Assembly: GCA_027186245.1 (NCBI GenBank)
Contig: CP114489.1
Location: forward strand, 3,665,501-3,729,500
DNA from: Coriaria nepalensis
Lineage: Eukaryota > Streptophyta > Magnoliopsida > Cucurbitales > Coriariaceae
DNA length: 64,000 nt
Reading direction: 5' to 3'
The notes below the pieces were generated by a model. That model was given only the letters and a program-made list of their open reading frames with translations, was not told the DNA's origin and made no database searches. Every line of letters starts with the position of its first letter. The first letter of the stretch is position 1. The position numbers were made by a program, and so were the translations under genes. This document shows, one piece after another, positions 37,509-49,320 of the stretch.

Positions 37509-37817
37509 TTAGTATCGGTACTTTGTGGAGTAATCCTTACGAGCAATGACTAGACCGCGACCTTTCCGGGCCCCGCGGTAGACTGTCTCCACGATATCGA
37601 TGAACTCTTGCTTGTCATTTAGAGCCCAGTTGATCTTGTTGTTGTTGCCAGTGCCTAGATCGATCATAATGTGTTTGTTTCTGAAGAAAAACATGACGGT
37701 TGAAGGATCATACAGCTCGTACATCGTGTTGAAATTGGGCACCTCTGTGATGTCCGCATGGTATATCACGGCAAAGTTCTTGATTGTCTCGGCAACTGAT
37801 GCTAGCACTTCATCCAT
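37509..37817 (-). pseudogene. YLS8: DIM1/YLS8 (U5 snRNP thioredoxin-like) last exon without its first exon
   Basis: The minus-strand frame encodes MDEVLASVAETIKNFAVIY, then TMYELYDPSTVMFFFRNKHI, DLGTGNNNKINWAL and the conserved end KDYSTKYRY. That is residues 41-142 of the 142-residue DIM1/YLS8/Dib1 spliceosome protein. A splice acceptor CAG sits directly before the ATG, at the normal exon border. The missing exon 1 (about 40 residues, ending CMQ) was not found in the next several kilobases, where transposon sequence takes over. The frame is unbroken but carries unusual changes for this nearly invariant protein (YHADITEVPNF and VIARKDY). A 5'-truncated copy is the likeliest reading; a very long first intron beyond the window cannot be fully excluded. 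Confidence 0.7.
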
Positions 37818-38879
37818 CTGCTCATTACAGAGACGACTAATGAGATAACCGTCATAAATCGGTTAAAAGAAGGAATAATTCCTAATCTAACTACCTATAT
37901 AGATCGAATTCAAGTGAATCAGACCGTTTTGGTTTTGATAGTGGATTGGAATGACATGTTGGAATTTGGAACAAGTAAGATTAGATTTCTTTTTCTAGAT
38001 ACTATAAACAACAAAATATACTCATAACGTTGAACTTTCTAAAAGCAAATGAATAAATGAATAAAATAACTGGACTTAAGAGAGTCCAGGTAATTCTAAC
38101 AAGGTTGATACTCGATAGTCGATACGAAGCATAAAAGGTAGGTTGTGAACAACCCTCAATATGGCTCCATAGCTTATTAGCTTTTGATCTCAATCTAATT
38201 CAGAAGGGAGCTCAGCTAAACTCAAGGCACTGTTAGAATTCCTCGTTGCTCGAATGTATGAGAGTTTAGGAAATCAAGAACTATGAAAAGAAAGAACATG
38301 AAAGTGTATTGCTTAAATCATGGGAGCTATGCTAAACTCAAGGCCCTCGTAGAATTCCTCGTTGCTCGAATGTATGAGAGCTTAGGAAATCAAGAACAAT
38401 AAAAAAAAAAGAACAGGAAAGTTTATGGCTTAAAATGATTTAAGCCATACAAGGATAATGGAAAGAAAGAACAGGAAAGTGTTGTTCGTGGCATTTTTTA
38501 TTCATCAACCAAAGTTTAAATACAAAAACTAGAAGTACATTAACAGTAAAACATTTAATAGCAACTCTACAACTGAGACACTAACAATCCAATAACAGCA
38601 ACAATAAACATCATCAATTTTCATTTTAAAATTCCAGATTTTCTGGAATTTCTATCTATTTCGTACTAGGACCAATCTTTCAATCCCAAAGTACCAAAAA
38701 AAAAGGGCAAACATCATTCCACCAGCTCGTGATGCTCCTAGGGACTTGAGACATCGATCTATACTTATTGGAAACAAAAAAACTAGCCGTTGGACTCTAT
38801 TAGAAAACTGTATGTTCTTGAACTAGAAAACAGAGCATTGTCTATGAGGCTTCATCTGAAAATCCACTAAACTAAAACA
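37818..38879. other. Spacer with a 116-bp tandem duplication
   Basis: Region between the DIM1-like exon and the copia fragment. It holds the duplicated segment at 38206-38437 and otherwise no supportable gene. Part of it may be decayed retrotransposon sequence, but I could not define long terminal repeats. Confidence 0.4.
38206..38437. repeat. Tandem duplication, period 116 bp, two copies
   Basis: The two copies start GGGAGCTCAGCTAAACTCAA (38206) and GGGAGCTATGCTAAACTCAA (38322). Both contain GAATTCCTCGTTGCTCGAAT and AGGAAATCAAGAAC, with a few substitutions. It lies beside retrotransposon fragments and may derive from one. Confidence 0.85.
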
Positions 38880-39115
38880 CTTTTTCAGAGCTTGAATTTT
38901 GCTGAGATGTATTCCCCTCCATTATCTGTCCTTAGAGAGACTTCAGCTTCTTCCATTCAAAGTCTACAAATTTCTTGAATTTTGCAAATGTTGAGAGCAC
39001 TTCAAACTTTTCCTTGATGAAATAGATCTAGTAACATGTGGATAAATTATCAATAAAAATTATGAAATACTTACTTCCACTTAATGATACTTCCTTGAAT
39101 GGTCCACATATATAT
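38880..39115 (-). mobile_element. Ty1/copia integrase fragment
   Basis: The minus strand reads CGPFKEVSLSGSKYFIIFID, then IYFIKEKFEVLSTFAKFKKF and, after a one-base frame change, RTDNGGEYIS. This is the copia integrase core around the second catalytic aspartate (DNGGEY). A stop and the frame change show it is inactive. Confidence 0.8.
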
Positions 39116-39284
39116 AAGCACCGAAGTTAATGCCCTAGGTGATTGAGCGCCACACCACCTGATAAACTCCCACCGCAACCCAAAGTAACGTATCTCTAAA
39201 GTCTGAGTGCCACCATAGAACATGTCTTGTAGATTGAGCAACAAGGGTTGACGACCCCAATTAAAAGCTACTTACTCGGAGAGA

Positions 39285-40065
39285 GCTCATCACCCGATAA
39301 TGGAAGTATGCAATTGTGGCAATCAACTATTTTACGAAATGGATCGAAGCCGAGGCTCTATCAAAGATAACAGAGTGTCATACGATGAAATTTATCTAGA
39401 AGAACATAATATGATGATTTGGGATACCTGACTCCTTGATCACGAATAATGGGAAGCAATTTGACAATACGAAGTTCAAAGAGTTGTACTCGGACTTAGG
39501 AATAAGGTACCTAGCCTCCTCTCCAGAATACTCTTAGAAAATGGCCAAGTAGAAGCAACAAATAAGGTCATAAAAAGGCTCTTGAAGAAGAAGCTCGACG
39601 ATGTCAATGGATGCTAGATAGACGAATTCTCGAGGGTACTTTGGACAATTCCTACTACTCCCTAATCAATGATAAGGGAAACACTCTTCAACTTGACATA
39701 TGGAGCCGAGGCCATGGTACCCGCCGAGGTGGGACTACCATCCTATAGAAGAACCATGGCCGACGAAGGAAAAAATGCCCAAGCTATGGCTGATCCACTG
39801 GACTTCTTCCAAGAGTCAATAGATGAAAATAGTATCAGAGAGGTTGCCCTCAAGCGACGAGTCGAAAGGTACTATAGTGAGCAAGTGAGAGTCAGACCAA
39901 TAAGGGTTGGAGATCTACTGCTAAAGAAGATCCTATTAGACACATGAGGGTTAAGAGAAAATTGGGAGGGATACTATGAGGTTACCCCAGAAGTGAGACC
40001 GGTATCAGCTCCAAACTGCCGAAGGAAGAATGTTAAAACACCCATGGAACGTGAAACATTAAAGG
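39285..40065 (+). mobile_element. Ty3/gypsy integrase C-terminal fragment
   Basis: The plus strand reads KYAIVAINYFTKWIEAEAL (integrase core), then FGIPDSLITNNGKQFDN and IRYLASSPEYS, then, from 39669, MIRETLFNLTYGAEAMVPAE and LKRRVERYYSEQVRVRPIRV followed by GDLLLKK, and finally EGRMLKHPWNVKHLKAQ near 40025-40070. The order is that of a gypsy integrase from catalytic core to C-terminal domain. Multiple stops and frame changes make it a relic. It lies in the opposite orientation to the copia piece. Confidence 0.82.
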
Positions 40066-40589
40066 CACAAACAACCATAAAACTCTCCCTTCTCCATTGA
40101 CAAAGCTTTTGCATTAACTTAGTTTTCAAAATTAGTTCTCAGTTTAGTTGACAAACTATTTTTCAATATCATTTTCGAAAAACTTAGTATGTTTTCCTTC
40201 ATTTCCTTTGTGCAACGTCATTTTTATTTTGTAAAAATTTTGCATATAAAGAAAACTTGCATAAGAATTAGACCCGCACAACCACAACAAAAAAAGACAT
40301 GCCTAGTAGCTGAATAAAAAATGATCTATGGATTCTTGCATGATACACTTTTGATCAAAAGAGTTTTACTTTATAACTTGATTTAGCGGCTCTTTCTGAA
40401 TCAAAAAAACCAAAGAGGCTGTAAGGCCATAAAAGAAGCTCATGCCAAAGCTGTGGAACACAGTTTAGTCTCATGAATAGTGGTTAAAGAGATCTCAAAG
40501 ACAGAGCCATGAAAAAGAATTCATGTAGATCCTAATACAAAACCTTCGGTGCCCCAAAAATAAAGCTGAAGAGACCTGATCAATCATCA

Positions 40590-41445
40590 CTAAGTGGCAA
40601 GCCTAAAAGACATCTTGGCACGTCGAGGCGCAATTGAAAATAGACCTTACCATGATGAGGTGTCCCAAAAGATACCGAGGTGCAAAACTGACTTCACCAT
40701 GATTAGGTGCCCCAAAAGACACATTGATACAGTGAGGCACACAATTAAAAAAGACCTCCCATGACGAGACGCCCCAAAAGATATCTCGGTATATCGAGCT
40801 ACAAAAATAAAAAGACCTCCTCATGATAAGGCACCCTGTACCTAGGCGTAAAAATGAAAAAAAATACCTCACTATGATGAGATACCCTAAAAGACACCTT
40901 GGTACGTCGAGACGTAAAATTAAAAAAATACCTCACCATGATGAGGCATCCTAAAAGATGATTTGGCATGCCTAGGCGCAAAATGAAAAGACTTTACCAT
41001 GATGAGGTGCCTTAAGAGATGTTTCGGTACGCCGAAGCAAAAAAATGAAAAAAAAAAAAAAACTCACCATGATAAGTCGCCTCAGAAAATGATTCAATAT
41101 GCCAATGTACAAAATTTTAAAAAAAAAACTCTCCATGATGAGGCGTCCCAAAAGATGCATTGGCACAACAAAGGGCAAAAATAAAAAAAGACCTCACCAT
41201 AAGAAGTGCCTCGAAAAATGTCTCGGCATGTCGAGGGGAAAAATGGTAAAAGATCTCACTATGATGAGGCGCGTCAAGAGATACCTTGGTACGCCGAGGT
41301 GCAAACTTGAAAAAATACACCATTGATGAGACACCCCAAAAAATACCTTGACACATTGATGTGCAAAATGAAAGAAGACCTCACCATGATGAGACACCCC
41401 AAAAGATGCATCGGCATGACGAGGTGCAAAAAGAAAAAGACATCA
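40590..41445. repeat. Degenerate tandem array, about 60-bp unit, about 14 copies
   Basis: The unit has the pattern GACCTCACCATGATGAGG, TGCCCCAAAAGA, CACCTTGGTACGCCGAGG, then CGCAAAA plus an A-rich spacer. Spacing between CCATGATGA anchors ranges from about 47 to 70 bp. Six minus-strand and two plus-strand open frames across it are shadows of the repeat. It follows the gypsy integrase relic directly; tandem repeats between pol and the 3' LTR are known in some Tat/Ogre-type gypsy elements, so the array may belong to that element. Confidence 0.88.
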
Positions 41446-44400
41446 TCATGTTGACTTTTCATAAGACTTTTCCAAAGCTGATCAACAAAGAAAATGATGA
41501 ATACAAAACAAGTGACATTGTTGAGCTATAGGAAAAATTGCATAAGTAAAGAATTGCTTAGGCTAAATTTTTAGTGTGGAGAGGAGTTACCATATATGAA
41601 GCCGAAGATATCATGGAAATAAAGCAACGGAAGGAGTACCCAAAGCCAATAGGATAATAAGAAAAATGAGGTATCGAGTCTGAGGAAGATTACTCACTTG
41701 CGAGTTAAGGATCCATGACGAAACAACAAAACAAAATTAACAAATCACCTAGCAAATGAAAAATATGATCAAAGTGTGGACCTTGCATTCATGGTCAATT
41801 ACCTAGACCAATAACTATTAAGCTGACTAAGCAACATTAAAAAAAGAAGAAGATGAATTCGCCTTAACCACATGTTGAGCTGAGGTGGAATCATGAGATG
41901 CCGATATTTTTGCCTTAGTCTTAGGCATTATAAAATAAATAAATAAAAAATATATATATATCATCGTAATATATTAGTAATTAAAAAAATTAATAATTAA
42001 AAATAAAAAAAATATTCATAATATATATATATATACTTTCTTATTTTATTATTCTTATAGTTTGTAGAGAAAAAATAAATTCGTTTTTTAGCTGAGTCAA
42101 AAAATTTGGACGTAATACTAATGTAAGTATTTATGTCTGAAAATCATCAACCGATGAGAAAGCTTAAATTCCGATATTCTAATTGATCTACCTGCAAGGA
42201 GACAGGTTAAGATTTCAATTACATCACAAGGTGCAACATTTACTTGTGCTAAGGGCCCAAATGACGGGTTCAAAAATATCATTTCAAGGAATATTTACAA
42301 AATATCATTCCCAATATAATTTTTAGAATATTTATGAAATTTCACTTTAATGATGACTTATCGCTTATAAGATCCAACACTTACTAGCCCATATGAGTCA
42401 TTGATGGCGTCACCTAAGAGGCTCAGAACATGACGAGCTCAAAGTTGCTTCGCGAGAAAGGATCTAACTCATATCCACAATATCAAGAATTTGTAACCAA
42501 ATCAAGTGAGATATTCGCAGATTCTATTAAATCGAGAAAGATTTTTACGAATTTTATTAAATCAAAAAATTTATCTCAAAAAAACTTTATCAAATAAATT
42601 ATATAAATATTTATCTATAGCACCAAATATATATCATCTTTGATATTTTTTAACCCAAAATTACTTTTATCACTTATTTTTTAAAATATTTTATTAACTT
42701 ATACATCAAAAAAGTTCATAGATAATAATCTCTACGTTCCTTCGTGTTGTCTCTATTGTGCAAGCACATGGACATACTACGAGGGTAAATTTTGGCATCA
42801 ATACCATGAAAAATAGTTTCTCTCTCATTAAATTTCATAATCGATCAGATATTTTTTTTATCAGATTTTTGCAAGGAACATTTTCATTTATATGAAAACA
42901 CATGCAGAGATATATATATACATACACCACACCTTATTTATCAGGAAAAGAAAAAAAGAGACGAGGAAAAAAGAGAGGAAAAGATTGATTTACCTACATG
43001 CACGTATCATCCTAGTTATGGCCAAATCGGATGATGACGACTCGTTCTTCCTCGGCGAGAATCGCCTGATCCACAGCCCATCCAGAGTGTAGGTGGGTGG
43101 GGTAGAAGGTTCGACATATCGTCAATTACCTCAAAAACTGCATATAGCTGCTTTTTCTCTTCTTCCTCGTACCCGGAGATGAAATTTTCTTCGCTTCCAA
43201 ACAGTACCTTATAATTCCAGAATGATCTCGAGCTCAACAACCATATATAAAGCATTTGCAAAACTAAGATGATAATAGTTGGCCAGTTGCCAAATGCCAA
43301 CATTAACGTTCAACGAACTCTCAGGAAGTTACTCGACCTTATAGAAACTAGACATCGTCAAAATAGCATATTATCAACTTGGTCTCTAAATTGGGTCCAA
43401 ACATTATTATTATTATTATTAATTTTTTTTAATAATGAATTAAGAAGACAGAAAAAATATGTGCTTGACCCAGAAGTTAAGGTTAGGCCTAAAAACATGT
43501 TTTTAGCTTTTTTTGATATGATTTTTATTGTAATTATTATTAAAATAATTATATTTTTTTTTATTTAGGTCACACTTTATTATTATTTTAAAACAAAATA
43601 ATAGAATAAAAAATTATATTTATTTAATTCTCACAAAAATATCGAAACCCAATAATAATATACCATGATATGAAGTTATCATAACCTCCCAATAGCTATC
43701 ACCTTTTTCTCGCCACTAATTCCTATCTTTACAAAATCAAAATTCTTGTCCCCCATTAACAAAATATATTTGAACTTTCATGTAATTTCTCTTCGAGTAC
43801 TATTTTTTTTAAGGTAAAATTAGGCTTAAATGTTAAAAATCCCCCTCATTTTATATTATAAGAGGAGTTGAAAATTTTATATATTATAAAATGAGTAAGA
43901 AGATCTTATATATAATATGTACTAAAAATGCTGATTTGGCATATTAATTTTAATATTTAAACTTAGTTAATTAGTTTCTTTACTAATAGTTTATTATTTA
44001 TTTTTAATTTCGTTGATGTGACATATTTAATTAATACTTAATCACCCTATCACATCAATAATCTAATTATTTAAAAACAAAATTTAAAATATAAGGAAAA
44101 TTTTAAACCCATAATATAAAATATAAATAATCTTATTACTTGTTTAATAATATAAAAATTATTAGCCTCTCTTGTAAAATAATCCCCTTTTTTTAAATAA
44201 ATAAATAAATAAATTGGCGGGTAAACGAAAATATTAAATAAATAAAAAATCCCTAAAAAATCTAACGTCGTTAGTTGAAAAAGATATAGGAGAGCGGTGG
44301 GCCCTATACACCTTCCAACCGAATCATCATCACCGGCTCAGAGCTTTTGACCCAAGAAAGAACCCGACAAAAATCCTCCACCGTTGGATCTCATTGACTT

Positions 44401-44529
44401 AAATTTTGCCACGCAACCTCTCTTTTTTAAACTTCCCTGTACATGACTCAATTTAGTTTTACGTTACGAAAACTGAAAATCATTTCTTAGCGAGAGAGAG
44501 AGAGAGAGAGAGAGATTGAGGTAGCGTTA
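41446..44529. other. AT-rich spacer, possible end of the gypsy relic
   Basis: Mostly AT-rich DNA with TA and AAT runs. A short plus frame at 43018-43090 starts MAKSDDDDSFFLGENRL but ends after 24 codons and has no recognised partner exon. A (GA)n run at about 44491-44514 precedes the HMA5 start codon and probably lies in its leader. No gene is supported. Confidence 0.5.
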
Positions 44530-47500
44530 ATGGAAATGGCTTCTAAGCTCTTTGCGTTTGCTTGCTTACGGAATGAAAGCCGCACGGATTTATCTCCACG
44601 GCCACACTATCCCTCCATGCTCAGGTATCCGAAAGGTTTCTCACCTCTGGAGCAGAGCGTCCATGGATCAGAGACGAAAGCTGAGTTCTCCGTCATCGGA
44701 ATGAGCTGCTCTGCTTGTGCTGGATCTGTGGAGAAGGCGATTAAGAGGCTTCCAGGAATACGTGAGGCTGTGGTTGATGTTTTGAATAACAGAGCTCAAG
44801 TCCTCTTCTATCCCACCTTCGTTAATGTGAGTTTCCCTCTTTTCTCTTTCTTTCATTGAACTTCCTTTTCTTTTTTCTTTTTTCTCTGAGAAACGTTTTA
44901 AATTCCGGAATTACAATGTATTGTTGGTTTGAGTTGACTATTTGTTTTGTTAATCTTTGATGACTAGTTGATTACAAAAGGATGTCAAAACGGCAAAACC
45001 AATCCTTACAGAATAGATAGTATAATAAAAGAGATTTTAATCTTGATTCTTTTTTCCTGAAACTTCCATTTACTCATATGTGTGTTATGAACATCCTAGT
45101 TGCATTTAGTTGCTAATAGAGTTTCGTCGTTTTCATTTCTCATTTTATAGGAGGAAACTATTCGCGAGACTATTCAAGATGTTGGATTTGAAGCCACCCT
45201 GATAAAAGATGAGACAGATGAGAAATCCACACATATATGCCGGATACGCATAAATGGAATGACTTGCACTACATGTTCCTCGACTGTGGAATCAGCCCTG
45301 CAAGCAATTCAAGGTGTACAGAAGGCCCAAGTGGCCTTAGCAACAGAAGAAGCAGAAGTTCATTATGATCCAAAAATTCTGAGCTATGCTCAAATCCTGG
45401 AAGCCATAGAAGAAACTGGATTTGAAGCCATTCTTCTAAGTACAGGAGGAGACATAAGCAAAATAGAGCTTAAAGTCAATGGCTTAGGGACCGAGAATTC
45501 CATAAAGATAATAGACGACTCTCTTCGAGCCCTTCCGGGAGTTGAAGCTATTGATATTTCCACAGAACTCAGCAAGGTTTCCCTTTCCTACAGACCAGAT
45601 ATGACTGGACCCAGAACTTTTATCAGAGTAATTGAGTCAGCTGGACCCTTCAAGGCAGTGATATTTCCAGGCGGTGGAGGTGGAGAAAGACAATACCATA
45701 GACACGGGGAAATTAAGCAATATTTTAAATCCTTTCTATGGAGCTTAGTTTTCACCATTCCTGTGTTTCTAACGTCTATGGTTTTTATGTATATTCCTGG
45801 AATTAAGCATGGATTGGAAACAAAAGTCATCAACATGCTGGATATCGGAATGATTTTGAGGTGGGTACTGTCCTCTCCAGTTCAATTCGTCATAGGCAGG
45901 CGATTTTACACGGGAGCCTACAAAGCATTACGCCATGGTTCTGCTAATATGGACGTTTTGATTGCCTTGGGAACAAATGCAGCTTACTTCTTTTCAGCCT
46001 ACATAGTGTTGAGATCTGCTCTCTCCCCAGATTTCAAGGGTACAGATTTCTTCGAGACTAGCTCAATGCTTATTTCATTTATCCTGCTGGGAAAATATCT
46101 GGAGGTTTTAGCAAAGGGAAAGACCTCTGAAGCTATTGCGAAGCTAATGGACCTGGCACCCGAGACAGCAACATTGTTAACTCTGGATAATGAAGGAAAT
46201 GTGATAAACGAGGAGGAGATTGACACTAGATTAATACAAAAGGATGACGTGATAAAGATTATTCCTGGAGCGAAAATAGCTTCAGATGGGTTTGTTTCAT
46301 GGGGACAGAGCCATGTAAATGAGAGCATGATAACAGGAGAAGCACGGCCAGTTGCAAAAAGGAAGGGAGATGAAGTGATTGGAGGCACGGTGAATGAGAA
46401 TGGAGTGTTGCATGTCAAGGCGACTCGAGTTGGTTCCGAGAGTGCTCTTGCACAAATTGTTCGGCTAGTTGAATCAGCCCAAATGGCTAAAGCTCCTGTG
46501 CAGAAGTTTGCTGATCGCATATCCAAATTTTTTGTGCCTCTTGTGAGGATAGTGCTAGTGTCTTTTCCGTTATTATGTTTATTGAATGAATGACTAAATA
46601 AACATTTCTCCGTGTACAGGTCATTTTACTAGCTTTTGTGACTTGGCTTTCATGGTTTTTAGCTGGGAAATACAATGGCTACCCAAAATCTTGGATTCCT
46701 TCTTCCATGGATAGCTTTGAGCTTGCCCTTCAGTTTGGGATATCTGTCGTCGTCATAGCTTGCCCTTGTGCTCTTGGCTTGGCTACCCCTACGGCTGTCA
46801 TGGTTGGTACAGGAGTAGGTGCCTCTCAGGGTGTACTCATCAAAGGAGGTCAAGCTTTAGAAAGTGCACATAAGGTTAGAATTTCTGAGACTCCATTATT
46901 CCGCAAAGCAGAAAACTTTAGCTCTCTTACCTACGTAGTGAAATTTTTTTTATTTAATGTTGCATGATATTTTGTGCTGTTTGGCTTTGTCTAATTAGAT
47001 ACAGGCCGACTCTCCCTTAGATAAGGGATGCGATTGCTTAGTGCCCCAATTATAAAAAGTATCTTAAATTATTAAAAAATTTATATATATATTTATTAAA
47101 AAGAAAAATAGTACTATATTATTATTTAGATATATTTTTTACAAGAAATAAAATATATCTATTTTTTAAAAAATTTAAAATGATATACACATAGCAATTA
47201 ATTTCTACCCTTATGACTTAATATTCAAAATGTGAAAAGGCGTAGACGTGCAACTAGCTTTCATTGTTATATTTATTGCCAAAAGTTTTTAATTTATTTT
47301 TAAAATTTAAAAACTCATCGTATTTCTTAACACTAAAATTAATTTAAATTTTTTATTTATTTATAAATATTAATAGTTTTTTAATTCATTATTTACTAGT
47401 CATAAGAGACTCCAAATTTTAATTTTATCTAAGACCTCAAATGAGCACAAGCCGCCTCTAATTAGATTATCAGTATTACTAGAATTGCTTCTTATTTTCG

Positions 47501-48832
47501 GATTAATAACTTCACAGGTGAATTGCATCGTGTTTGATAAGACTGGAACTCTCACAATTGGGAAGCCAGTGATTGTCAGTAGTCGACTCTTAAATAAAAT
47601 GTCTCCTCAAGAATTCTATGAACTCGTTGCTGCAACTGAGGTTAGCTTTTTTTACCACGAAAGGCTTTTGATGGGACTACAGAGAGTCATAATATAAAAC
47701 CAGAGTTTTCCTATGCACTAGTGAACTATTGACGTGTTACTATACTTTGTCTGAACTAGGTGAACAGTGAGCATCCAGTGGCCAAGGCCATTGTTGAGTA
47801 TGCCAAGAAGTTCAGAGAAGACGAAGAGAACCCTGCCTGGCCACAAGCAAAGGACTTCATTTCTATTACTGGTCATGGAGTGAAGGCCACAGTTCATAAC
47901 AAGGAAATAATAGTAGGAAACAAGACCTTAATGACAAATCACGATGTCATCATTCCTGTAGATGCTGATGAAATGCTCGCAGAAGCTGAAGATATGGCCC
48001 AAACCGGGATCTTGGTAGCTATAGATAGGCAACTGGTTGGAGTCTTGGCAATTTCTGATCCACTAAAACCAGCAGCACGTGAAGTCATTTCCATTCTCAA
48101 GTCAATGAATGTGAGAAGCATCATGGTAACAGGTGACAACTGGGGTACTGCCAATTCCATTGCCAAGGAAGTGGGAATCGAAACCATTATAGCAGAAGCC
48201 AAACCCGAGCATAAGGCAGAGAAAGTCAAGGATTTACAGGTATGCAATGTGTTTCTCATTGGAAACCCGAAAGGTATTAATTATACTTCAACTAGATTTG
48301 AATTTGGATTAGCATTTGAGTATGCCAAGCTGGATGGCCAAATGCACACTAATTTGCCAAAAATGTGGCACGATGAAATCAAATTAGTAAACTTCATTTT
48401 TTTTTTCTCACATAGGCTTCAGGTGGCACTGTAGCTATGGTGGGAGATGGAATCAACGACTCTCCAGCCCTTGTGGCAGCAGATGTAGGAATGGCAATTG
48501 GTGCTGGAACAGACATAGCTATAGAGGCGGCTGATATTGTTCTTATGAGGAGCAACTTGGAGGATGTCATAACTGCCATAGACCTGTCTAGAAAGACCTT
48601 TTCGAGAATACGTCTCAATTACATCTGGGCTTTGGGTTACAACCTTCTCGGAATTCCAATCGCTGCTGGTGCCCTCTTCCCATCTACTGGATTCAGATTG
48701 CCACCATGGATTGCTGGAGCTGCAATGGCGGCTTCTTCTGTAAGTGTTGTTTGCTGTTCTCTTTTGTTGAAGAATTACAAGAGACCCAAGAAGCTAGACA
48801 ATCTTATGATTCGTGGAATTGTGGTCCAGTGA
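44530..48832 (+). CDS. HMA5: Copper-transporting P1B-type ATPase, HMA5-like (987 aa)
   Basis: Exons 44530-44826, 45151-46542, 46620-46874, 47518-47640, 47760-48239 and 48416-48832 join in frame to 987 residues. Two N-terminal heavy-metal domains carry MSCSAC (C60, C63) and MTCTTC (C138, C141); a third related fold ([13 protein letters not shown]) has lost its cysteines. Then come membrane helices, the actuator motif ITGEARP, the metal-channel CPC ([12 protein letters not shown], about 608-619), the phosphorylation motif DKTGTLT (D655), the HP motif SEHPVAKA and the hinge GDGIND. CPC with NY and MxxSS helices marks the Cu(I) group. HMA5 exports copper from root cells and into xylem; localisation here is inferred. 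A second in-frame ATG two codons in is an alternative start. The 640-bp third intron is AT-rich. Confidence 0.95.
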
Positions 48833-49320
48833 TTGGTAATGGTGATTTTCATTAGGTAGTGTGTGTATATAATATATATATACATATTATAATAAAGATG
48901 TTTTGGAGTCCTTTTATGTACATACAAGAGTTATTATGGAATTTCATGTCAAGTACTTATGTTTCTAGGTTTTGAATGGTTTGGAAAATGGTTCAAACGT
49001 TGCATAAATGACGATTGCAAATGCTTGTAGGTTTTTGCTAAGAAAAGCATCTCATTGTTATTTGTAGAAAAACTCTGGTGAATGTAAATTTGCAGCACTG
49101 TTTAAACATTAATGATTGTGATCACCTAAGATTCCAAAGCCAAGATGGAGAAGAAGAGAGTTGAATTCCAGAAACAAGAGTATAGGGTAAGATTTCATAG
49201 AGTTAATGAAAGCCCATAGCCATAAAAATATTCAACCATTTGTTTTTGTGTATCTCACACCTTTTTGACTCTTCCATCTTTTATTGCATTTACGAGTACC
49301 TGATGGAGATAACTCGAGTT
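48833..49320. other. 3' flanks of HMA5 and the theta GST gene
   Basis: The two genes converge, with 488 bases between stop codons. The DNA is T-rich and looks like two 3' untranslated regions. Nothing else is seen. Confidence 0.6.

Noticed and set aside
38231..38586. TGTTAG...CTAACA segment as a copia LTR
   Set aside because: The ends fit TG...CA, but no polypurine tract or primer-binding site was found at the expected side and no second copy was seen.
40590..41445. Evenly spaced repeats that could suggest a CRISPR-like array
   Set aside because: Units vary in length (about 47-70 bp) and sequence, spacers are A-rich rather than unique, and this is a plant nuclear region next to a gypsy relic.
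43018..43303. Short plus frame MAKSDDDDSFFL and a 95-codon minus frame over it
   Set aside because: No homologous family recognised, no partner exons, and the plus frame ends after 24 codons. It may be a captured exon, but I cannot support a call.
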